Source: Candidatus Nanohalarchaeota archaeon
GTDB lineage: Archaea; EX4484-52; B79-G9
Assembly (NCBI GenBank): GCA_003660865.1
Contig: QMVA01000123.1
Span: forward strand, 1 to 5,144
Length of the DNA: 5,144 nucleotides
Direction: 5' to 3'
Of this stretch, positions 1-4,770 are shown in pieces. Under the pieces are notes generated by a model. The model searched no databases, was not told where the DNA came from, and saw only the letters and a list, made by a program, of their open reading frames with translations. A program made the position numbers and the translations under genes. Position 1 is the first letter of the stretch, and each line of letters begins with the position of its first letter.

Positions 1-34
1 AGCTTGCTGTGGATATAAATCACTTGGGAAGATT

Positions 35-111
35 AAAAATCGCCGGCTTAGAAATTCGCGTAATACCCCGGAGCTTGCTCCGATTGGGATAGCGAATTTC
101 AGGCGATTTTT
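35..111. repeat. Long nested palindrome with 3' T-run (REP-like or terminator)
   Basis: Three nested arms pair. The outer arm 35-44 pairs with 102-111 (10 bp). The middle arm 51-59 pairs with 92-100 (9 bp, perfect). The apex 69-73 pairs with 78-82 around a CTTG tetraloop, extended by CCC 66-68 with GGG 86-88 across a 3-nt bulge. Six extra bases (45-50) against one (101) form a lopsided internal loop. Eight T residues (107-114) overlap the end and five A residues open it, so it could act as a terminator-like structure on either strand. The right middle arm looks like a decayed mirror of the left one, as if a longer perfect palindrome had lost a few bases. This fits a REP/MITE-like element or a structured terminator of a gene left of the window. 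The structure is read directly from the sequence; the role is inferred. Confidence 0.6.
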
Positions 112-204
112 TTTATTTCTAAATCGACCGCGCATTCTATCTGCATTTTACTCATCCATCCATAATGTATATATATATATTTGCGGATAATGTGTGATAT
201 ACTA

Positions 205-282
205 TGATACGATACAGGATATAAACGTTTCCTGACACAACCTGATACGATACCACATGAAACGTATCAAAATACGTGATAC
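205..282 (+). promoter_or_regulatory. Promoter with TATA box and repeated TGATAC boxes
   Basis: A TATA-like ATATAA element lies at 219-224, preceded by purines, about 26 bp before a predicted transcript start near 248. TGATACGATAC occurs twice as an 11-bp direct repeat (205-215 and 243-253, 38 bp apart), flanking the TATA element. An inverted pair, GTATCA (264-269) and TGATAC (277-282), sits just past the first ATG at 257. The boxes therefore bracket the TATA box and the start site, the usual place for repressor operators in archaea. Autoregulation by the winged-helix protein encoded directly downstream is the simplest inference. The TA tract at 168-180 lies further upstream and has no assigned role. 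Confidence 0.5.
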
Positions 283-838
283 AATGATAAAAGACAAAAA
301 AAACACCCAAAGTTATGTGATGATACTCTGCTTTATTTATGCAGGTATATCCGCATTATTATTCATCTACCAGCTGTACTTCTGGGCAAGAAGAGGTATG
401 GCGCCACCCGCATTCCATCTTCCGCTCAATGTAACTGGTGAAACGCTCATCAATGAAACCATCCAAAGAAAATCTATAGGCTTTCGGGGAATACAGATGA
501 ATTCAACAATTATTTTAGCAGTTTCCTTTCTCGGCACAATAACCACCTCACTTGCCGGCATCACAATAATGGACCTGATAAAGAAAAAAGAGACAAAGGA
601 AATCAGAACCAAGACCATGGACATCATGCTCATGCCCGAAGAGAAACTAATCATTCGGTTGTTAAATAAAAACAGCGGCGAACTCTCCCAATCTGAGCTT
701 GTAAAGCGCTCAAAACTATCAAAACTAAAAGTCAGCAGGGTAATAAAGAGACTGAAAATGCTGAAAGTAGTCAGCAAATATCCATACGGCGTAACAAATA
801 AAATCGTGTTGGAAAAGCACATGCAAGAAAGCAATTGA
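257..838 (+). CDS. Membrane-anchored winged-helix transcriptional regulator
   Basis: This is a predicted one-component sensor-regulator of 193 residues. The N-terminus is short and basic. A first membrane helix spans about residues 20-42, followed by an external loop (43-82) and a second helix (84-107). A lysine-rich cytoplasmic linker (109-120) leads to a C-terminal winged helix (about 125-187). Within it, SQSELVKRSKLS and KVSRVIKRLKMLKVV look like the helix-turn-helix and recognition helix, and the segment around residues 173-187 looks like the wing. By the positive-inside rule both termini are cytoplasmic. The external loop carries N-X-T sequons at N58 and N66, with a third at N82 at the membrane edge. 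Similar two-helix plus winged-helix proteins are common in archaea; the ligand and targets are unknown. ATG 257 has no Shine-Dalgarno, consistent with a very short leader. The in-frame ATG 284 (184 residues) is possible because operator-like boxes extend to 282. The gene ends with TGA followed by TAA. Confidence 0.75.
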   Translation: MKRIKIRDTMIKDKKNTQSYVMILCFIYAGISALLFIYQLYFWARRGMAPPAFHLPLNVTGETLINETIQRKSIGFRGIQMNSTIILAVSFLGTITTSLAGITIMDLIKKKETKEIRTKTMDIMLMPEEKLIIRLLNKNSGELSQSELVKRSKLSKLKVSRVIKRLKMLKVVSKYPYGVTNKIVLEKHMQESN

Positions 839-1201
839 TAACCAGTCATGGAATTTAAACAGATTCCACTCCTGTTATTTTCCGAAAATAAGCGCATATG
901 AGTCCTTTATCATCACTTCTTCAGCCGAAACAGAACAATCTCACCACTACAAAAAAATGCATCATACCTTTTTCTCTCAGTCAAGGGAGTTGGCGTGGAG
1001 GGCATCACCATATGACTATGAATTATATTATCAATGCTTTTCTGTAATGATATTGTGCATCTTCAAACTTCCTGTTCTTCGCATAAACTTTGGGAAGCTT
1101 CTTAACTTATTCATGCGCTTTAATCATAAAGATTTTCTTCTTTTTCTCCATATATCAACAATATCCCAATAAATTTTAATGTATTTATCCAATAACATAG
1201 C
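839..1201. other. Intergenic region; possible decayed minus-strand gene
   Basis: No convincing plus-strand gene is present. A 71-codon plus-strand frame from ATG 957 lacks a Shine-Dalgarno, a well-placed TATA box and protein-like composition. A 7-bp AT-rich inverted repeat (875-881 with 885-891) follows the regulator gene and could help end its transcript. On the minus strand, ATG 1151-1149 opens a lysine-rich frame that is cut by one TAA (1107-1109). It then continues in the same frame to a second TAA (1023-1025) with a TPR-helix-like stretch, KFEDAQYHYRKAL. A different minus frame then runs on through ERKRYDAFFCSGEIVLFRLKK to tandem TGA stops (910-915). One stop and one frameshift would join these into about 79 codons, so it may be a pseudogene. 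The support is weak and other explanations are open. Confidence 0.3.
1171..1180 (+). promoter_or_regulatory. TATA-like element of the alkyltransferase gene
   Basis: The AAATTTTAAT stretch is centred about 26 bp before ATG 1202, and no Shine-Dalgarno precedes that ATG, so a leaderless transcript is likely. The element is nearly symmetric and also lies about 25 bp from ATG 1151 on the minus strand, so it could fire in both directions. Confidence 0.45.
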
Positions 1202-1510
1202 ATGACAAATTTTTCAAAAAAAGTCCTGGAACTCACAAAACAAATACCTAAAGGTAAAATAACAACCTACAGGCAATTAGCAGCTGCCGCAGGCAACCCC
1301 AAAGCCTGCCGGGCCGTCGGAGGCACCCTAAACAAAAACAAACACCCAATAGTCATCCCCTGCCACCGCGTAATAAAAAGCACTGGTGAAGTAGGCGGCT
1401 ATTCAGGAGGAACAGTAAAAAAAGTCGCGCTCCTAAAAAAAGAAGGAATACCAATCAAGAACAGCAAAATAGTAAATCTTAAACACTATCTACATGAATT
1501 CAAATGCTAA
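1202..1510 (+). CDS. ogt: Methylated-DNA--protein-cysteine alkyltransferase, minimal form
   Basis: Suicide DNA-repair protein that transfers the alkyl group from O6-alkylguanine to its own cysteine. At 102 residues it is essentially only the conserved C-terminal DNA-binding and active-site domain; the variable N-terminal domain of longer family members is absent. The PCHRV active site is at 53-57 with nucleophile C54. By ungapped comparison with human MGMT as I recall it, Y23 corresponds to Tyr114, R37 to the Arg128 finger, N46 to Asn137, H55 to His146, S68 of the YSGG loop to Ser159, and E81 to Glu172. The Asn-His-Cys-Glu network is thus complete. Cysteine rather than tryptophan at the active site argues against an alkyltransferase-like (Atl) protein. 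Residues 88-102 form a basic tail ending in Lys-Cys. Codon use is A- and C-rich, unlike the G/T-rich genes to the right. The next gene is more than 480 bp away. Confidence 0.93.
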   Translation: MTNFSKKVLELTKQIPKGKITTYRQLAAAAGNPKACRAVGGTLNKNKHPIVIPCHRVIKSTGEVGGYSGGTVKKVALLKKEGIPIKNSKIVNLKHYLHEFKC

Positions 1511-1511
1511 A

Positions 1512-1559
1512 GATATAGTGAATCCGCTAACATTTTAATATTATGCGGATTTCTATATC
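1512..1559 (+). terminator. 15-bp stem-loop after the alkyltransferase gene
   Basis: GATATAG (1512-1518) pairs with CTATATC (1553-1559) and GAATCCGC (1520-1527) pairs with GCGGATTT (1545-1552), including one G-U pair and a bulged T1519. The 17-nt loop is AT-rich and contains TAATATTA. It begins two bases after the TAA stop (1508-1510), so it could protect or end the transcript. It lacks a clean T-run, so termination is uncertain, and it may instead belong to the structured region that follows. Confidence 0.45.
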
Positions 1560-1560
1560 C

Positions 1561-1575
1561 TGAGACTACGTCTCA
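1561..1575. repeat. Perfect 6-bp inverted repeat TGAGAC-TAC-GTCTCA
   Basis: A compact perfect hairpin directly before the tandem repeat. It shares the outer TGAG...CTCA arms with the three palindromes that follow, but has a different stem tip and loop, so it looks like a diverged relative of the same element. Confidence 0.5.
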
Positions 1576-1577
1576 AC

Positions 1578-1682
1578 CTTTTGAGCTGATGCTCAAAATC
1601 ATATCACTGGCGTTCTAAGCTTTTGAGCTGATGCTCAAAATCATATCACTGGCGTTCTAAGCTTTTGAGCTGATGCTCAAAA
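1578..1682. repeat. 42-bp tandem repeat, two and a half copies, with a 20-bp palindrome
   Basis: A perfect palindrome with 8-bp arms, TTTTGAGC-TGAT-GCTCAAAA, occurs at 1579-1598, 1621-1640 and 1663-1682, exactly 42 bp apart. The two 22-bp intervals (1599-1620 and 1641-1662) are identical to each other. The third copy stops after its palindrome. Identical spacers rule out a CRISPR array. All three forward frames are interrupted by stops within the unit, so it is not coding. Perfect identity points to recent duplication or active homogenisation. On the minus strand each interval contains CCAGTGAT; its CCAGTG part is a six-base match to the core of archaeal origin recognition boxes, too short to be decisive alone. 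Confidence 0.9.
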
Positions 1683-1939
1683 TACGCAATCTGAATTGTT
1701 TGGGCGTAGTATTATGTGGAATCCTTGCGTGTCAAGAACTTTAAGTCAGGTTCAGAGTAAAGATGTCGCGCAGTAATGAATATGCGAATGTGGATGAAGT
1801 CAGGATTGAAAGTACAGAGTAAACTCCTGAATTCAGTTCATGCAGGTGCGTGAATACTTTAGGTTATATGTGTCAGGGATAATTTGGCAGTTGTGCTGAA
1901 GTTCAACAAATGTCGATGAGACCATATGAAATCTGTTAA
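1683..1939. other. Gene-free stretch with short repeats
   Basis: No supportable gene lies here; the best plus-strand frame (from ATG 1763) has 19 codons and no clear ribosome site. TACGC (1683-1687) pairs with GCGTA (1704-1708). AAGTCAGG and CAGAGTAAA occur together twice, at 1743-1761 and again, more widely spaced, at 1797-1823. CTGAATTCAG (1827-1836) is a 10-bp palindrome. The + strand is already G-rich here (about 64 G to 31 C over 1681-1920 by hand count), so the composition switch lies to the left, at the palindromic repeats. Confidence 0.5.
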
Positions 1940-1989
1940 GATATATAAGCGGAAGCGCATAAGATAGTGATTGGAGTAGGAGGGGTGAT
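1940..1989 (+). promoter_or_regulatory. TATA box and Shine-Dalgarno of pyruvate kinase
   Basis: ATATATAA at 1941-1948 predicts a transcript start near 1970. AGGAGGGGTGAT at 1978-1989 is nearly the full complement of the 16S rRNA tail and sits just before ATG 1994 (GGTGAT ends 4 nt before it). This decides the start against GTG 1967, which lies at or before the predicted transcript start, and against ATG 1988, which lies inside the Shine-Dalgarno itself. Confidence 0.65.
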
Positions 1990-1993
1990 GTTT

Positions 1994-3397
1994 ATGCGCA
2001 GAACAAAAATCGTGTGTACTATTGGTCCAAAGACAGAATCGCTGGATGCGCTCAGGAAACTTGCGCGGGCAGGTATGAATGTTGCGCGGCTTAATTTTTC
2101 GCATGGGAATTATGATGAGCAGGGTAAGAAAATTGAGAACCTGAAAGAGTTGAATAAGGGGCTTTCGAATCCTGTGGCGATTCTTCTTGATACTAAGGGA
2201 CCGGAAATCAGAACAGGGGATCTGGAAAAGGACATCTGCCTGAAAAAAGGGGATAAGTTTACGTTTACGGTTAAAGATACTGTTGATGAGGTAATGGGGA
2301 CTACACTGAGCTATAAGCACATCATCCATGACATTAAAGCAGGAGATATGATTTATGTTGATGATGCCATGCTTGAGTTTAATGTGAAAGATATTTCGGG
2401 GCACAAGATTATCTGCAGGGTCCAGAATGACGGGCTTTTGTGTTCCAGAAAGGGAGTCAATGTGCCGGGAATTGATATAAATCTCCCGTCGCTGACTGAG
2501 AAGGATATTGAGGATATTAATTTCGGGATACTTCATGATGTGGATTATATTGCTGTGTCGTTTGTGAGAAATAAGAATGATGTTTTGAAGCTTAGGAAGT
2601 TCTTGAGTGAGATGGGGGCGACTATGAGGATTATTTCAAAGATCGAGCATATACATGCGGTTCACGATTTTGAAAGTATTCTTGAGGTGTCTGACGGGAT
2701 TATGATTGCCAGGGGTGATCTTGGTATCCAGATGCCGTTTGAGGAGTTGCCAATGATTCAAAAGGATATTATTGAGAAGTGTAATAGTGTGAGTAAGCCG
2801 GTTATTACTGCTACGCATATGCTTAATTCCATGGTGAATAACCCGCGGCCTACGCGTGCAGAAGTCACAGATGTTGCTAATGCTATTTTGACTGGCACTG
2901 ATGCGGTTATGCTTTCACAGGAGACTGCCAAGGGTGAGTATCCGATAGAGTCTGTGAAGGTTATGGATAAGATCTGCAGGGCTACTGAAATAAAGATGGA
3001 TTCCAGAATAAGTACAAAGGTCTCGAAAAAGAGTATGACGGATATTGTGGGGCAGGCGGTTGCACTGATTTCTGAGAATATCAAAGCGGATGCGATTCTT
3101 ACGTTTACGCAAACTGGCAGAACTGCTAGTGCGCTTTCAAAATACAGGGTAAAGTCGCTGATATACGCTATGACGCCTGAAGATAAAGTCTTGAGGACGA
3201 CTGCGCTTACATGGGGTGTGTCTGCGCATAAGATTTCGGCAGGATATAAGTCTACAGATGTTATGATTAATGAGGGTATAGAGTCTCTGAAAGAGAAGGG
3301 CGTCCTTAAATCAGGGAATGTTGTAATTATTACTGCGGGTGTGCCTCTCGGGGTTAGCGGTGGCACTAATCTTTCTGAGGTCCGGAAAGTCAGCTAA
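1994..3397 (+). CDS. pyk: Pyruvate kinase
   Basis: Converts phosphoenolpyruvate and ADP to pyruvate and ATP, the last step of glycolysis, in the cytoplasm. At 467 residues it has the usual A, B and C domains and no additional C-terminal PEP-utiliser domain. The start RRTKIVCTIGP is typical. R32, N34 and S36 of RLNFSHG and D66-T67 match the nucleotide and K+ site. DTKGPEIRTG (66-75) has Glu at the position whose Glu/Lys state is reported to separate K+-dependent from K+-independent enzymes, with Lys and Thr at the companion positions, predicting K+ dependence. K216 and E218 (SKIEH), D242 (ARGDLG) and T274 are the catalytic and metal-binding residues. The B domain is roughly 74-165. The allosteric C domain ends with PLGVSGGTNL. 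Two conserved places differ from the form I know: ATHML for ATQML (H275) and MLSQETA for MLSGETA (Q309). The start at 1994 is set by the strong Shine-Dalgarno. Confidence 0.97.
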   Translation: MRRTKIVCTIGPKTESLDALRKLARAGMNVARLNFSHGNYDEQGKKIENLKELNKGLSNPVAILLDTKGPEIRTGDLEKDICLKKGDKFTFTVKDTVDEVMGTTLSYKHIIHDIKAGDMIYVDDAMLEFNVKDISGHKIICRVQNDGLLCSRKGVNVPGIDINLPSLTEKDIEDINFGILHDVDYIAVSFVRNKNDVLKLRKFLSEMGATMRIISKIEHIHAVHDFESILEVSDGIMIARGDLGIQMPFEELPMIQKDIIEKCNSVSKPVITATHMLNSMVNNPRPTRAEVTDVANAILTGTDAVMLSQETAKGEYPIESVKVMDKICRATEIKMDSRISTKVSKKSMTDIVGQAVALISENIKADAILTFTQTGRTASALSKYRVKSLIYAMTPEDKVLRTTALTWGVSAHKISAGYKSTDVMINEGIESLKEKGVLKSGNVVIITAGVPLGVSGGTNLSEVRKVS

Positions 3398-3398
3398 A

Positions 3399-3407
3399 GT
3401 TTATATT
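3399..3407 (+). promoter_or_regulatory. TATA-like element of the methyltransferase gene
   Basis: GTTTATATT begins two bases after the pyruvate kinase stop and is centred about 27 bp before ATG 3430, suggesting a separate leaderless transcript in addition to any read-through from pyruvate kinase. Confidence 0.35.
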
Positions 3408-3429
3408 GGATATTATGTATCTGAAGTGT

Positions 3430-4716
3430 ATGGATAAGTTAAAGTTGAATCTTGGCTCGGGGATTGTGTATCGACCAGAATATGTGAATATAGATAGATT
3501 CGGGGGTTCTTTAGCAGATATTGTTTGCGACGTTGGTGATTTGCCCTTTGATTCACAGAGTGTTGGTTCTATTGATGCGCTCCAGCTTATTGAGCATTTT
3601 GATTATGTTCATTGTGTTTATGTTCTTTCGGAATGGTTCAGGGTGCTGAGACCAGGGGGGTTACTGATACTTGAAACCCCGGATTTATATAAGTCGTTCA
3701 AAAAGCTTAAGAAGGAAAATTCTGAAAAGCAGAAGGTGACGCTACAGTGGATTTACGGGATTGACTCTTGCGGCATGCAGCATAAGGTTGTGCTTCCATT
3801 TGAATTGCTGAGGGCGCTTCTTGAAGAGATTGGTTTTGAAGATGTTTTGCAGGAAGATCAGAGGACGCATAAGTATGAGCGGGGCTTGCGTGTTGTGTGC
3901 AGGAAGCCATTGTCGTGCAGGGCTAGTGAAATATTTGCGCTGTTCAGGAAGTGTTTGAGAAGTGAACTTGAGGTTGATGATTCTGATGTGCTGATTGGTG
4001 TTGAGAATTATTGCATCAAAGAAATATATGGTGAATTTTTGGATGATAAAGAAGATTCGGTTAACAGGATAATTGCTAGGTCTGCTGTGTGCAATCCCAA
4101 AATTGCGCTTGCTTTTTGCAGGGTGCTTTTTGAGTCTGGTGAGATTGGTGAGGAGGAATACGGGCAGAAAACGGAGATGATTGATTATCTTATTGAAAGT
4201 GAATTTCACAGGAAGCTTTTTACGTTATGGTCCAGGTATAAGAAGAGTATTCTAAAGACCGATTCAGATTATGAGATGTTTATTGAAAATGTTGAATCGA
4301 GGGTTGTCGGGATGTTAAATGCGCGTGATTACGGGGGGCTTGAGTATATTTTGTCTCTGGATGCGGCAGACATTGATGTGTTTAATATGCATGTTGTCCA
4401 GCTTGCGGCGAGGAGATTGTTTAATCGCGGTGTGAAGGAATTTTGCAGGAGGAAACATGAGGATTCGCGCTCTTTGTTTTTGGAATCTGTGAAACTTAAC
4501 CCAGAGAATCCATTGTGTTACTGGAATATTGCACGGTTAGGTATTGTTCTTGGTTATGGGAAGGAGAGTGTTTTGGAAGGATATGCTGATGCATTACTTA
4601 CTGTGAGAGACAAGAGAGTCAAGGTGATGATTGAAAAGGAGAGAGAGTTGTTTTGTGTGGGTAAAGCGTATGAGATATTGAAAGAGGCAGTGTCTGAGGA
4701 TGCGCTGAATGTATGA
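3430..4716 (+). CDS. SAM-dependent methyltransferase with helical TPR-like C-terminal region
   Basis: A class I methyltransferase of 428 residues. The N-terminal half (about 4-157) has the order typical of COG4627-like predicted methyltransferases. LKLNLGSG (4-11) is the SAM loop and VNID (19-22) supplies the acidic ribose ligand. CDVGDLPFD (33-41) follows, then LQLIEHF (51-57), EWFRVLRPGG (68-77) and LETPD (81-85). GMQHKVVLPFELLRALLEEIGFEDV (115-139) closes the fold. The loop reads GSG where GCG is frequent. The remaining 270 residues are mostly charged helices; 325-420 resembles one or two TPR units, with FLESVKLNPENPLCYWNIARL (350-370) as the clearest. No signal peptide or membrane helix is seen. 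Family members are often linked to surface glycan or lipid modification, but the substrate here is unknown. The start at ATG 3430 suits the motif spacing and TATA box; TTG 3406 and ATG 3415 are in-frame alternatives. The gene is G/T-rich like pyruvate kinase, 32 bp upstream. Confidence 0.8.
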   Translation: MDKLKLNLGSGIVYRPEYVNIDRFGGSLADIVCDVGDLPFDSQSVGSIDALQLIEHFDYVHCVYVLSEWFRVLRPGGLLILETPDLYKSFKKLKKENSEKQKVTLQWIYGIDSCGMQHKVVLPFELLRALLEEIGFEDVLQEDQRTHKYERGLRVVCRKPLSCRASEIFALFRKCLRSELEVDDSDVLIGVENYCIKEIYGEFLDDKEDSVNRIIARSAVCNPKIALAFCRVLFESGEIGEEEYGQKTEMIDYLIESEFHRKLFTLWSRYKKSILKTDSDYEMFIENVESRVVGMLNARDYGGLEYILSLDAADIDVFNMHVVQLAARRLFNRGVKEFCRRKHEDSRSLFLESVKLNPENPLCYWNIARLGIVLGYGKESVLEGYADALLTVRDKRVKVMIEKERELFCVGKAYEILKEAVSEDALNV

Positions 4717-4719
4717 TAG

Positions 4720-4756
4720 GTATTTTTAAATACAGGAATGTGCTATAAGGTTATAG
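4720..4756 (+). promoter_or_regulatory. Two AT-rich palindromes and TATA element before the last gene
   Basis: GTATTTTTAAATAC (4720-4733) has 6-bp arms and could end the methyltransferase transcript or carry a TATA box. CTATAAGGTTATAG (4743-4756) also has perfect 6-bp arms, and its left half resembles a TATA box about 26 bp before GTG 4771. A palindrome overlapping a TATA element is a plausible operator for a dimeric repressor. Confidence 0.35.
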
Positions 4757-4770
4757 AGAAATATATTTGA

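Noticed and set aside
2..190. Open frame across the long palindrome
   Set aside because: No start is visible, it reads through the nested hairpin, and an open frame of this length is expected by chance; the end of an upstream gene here cannot be supported.
367..897. 176-codon minus-strand frame opposite the membrane regulator
   Set aside because: The plus-strand frame has two membrane helices and a clear winged helix; the antisense frame has no recognisable features.
894..936. Hammerhead ribozyme (ATGAGTCC followed by CGAAAC)
   Set aside because: The CUGAUGA core is incomplete (the bases at U4 and G5 differ) and the segments meant to form stem II do not pair.
957..1172. 71-codon plus-strand gene
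   Set aside because: No Shine-Dalgarno or TATA box at a useful distance, no recognisable domain, and the minus strand looks at least as protein-like.
1583..1594. Box C/D small RNA motifs (CTGATG in the palindrome tips)
   Set aside because: The CTGA and TGATG elements overlap each other, and the spacing to the next copy does not fit the C-D'-C'-D arrangement.
1579..1682. CRISPR array (three 20-bp repeats with 22-bp spacers)
   Set aside because: The two spacers are identical, the repeat is a short palindrome, and no cas genes are present. It is a 42-bp tandem repeat.
1763..1822. 19-codon plus-strand frame
   Set aside because: Too short to support, without a clear ribosome site, and it lies inside the repeat-bearing gene-free region.
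1859..2536. 225-codon minus-strand frame opposite pyruvate kinase
   Set aside because: It overlaps unambiguous pyruvate kinase domains and is an antisense shadow; the same applies to the other minus-strand frames under pyk and the methyltransferase.
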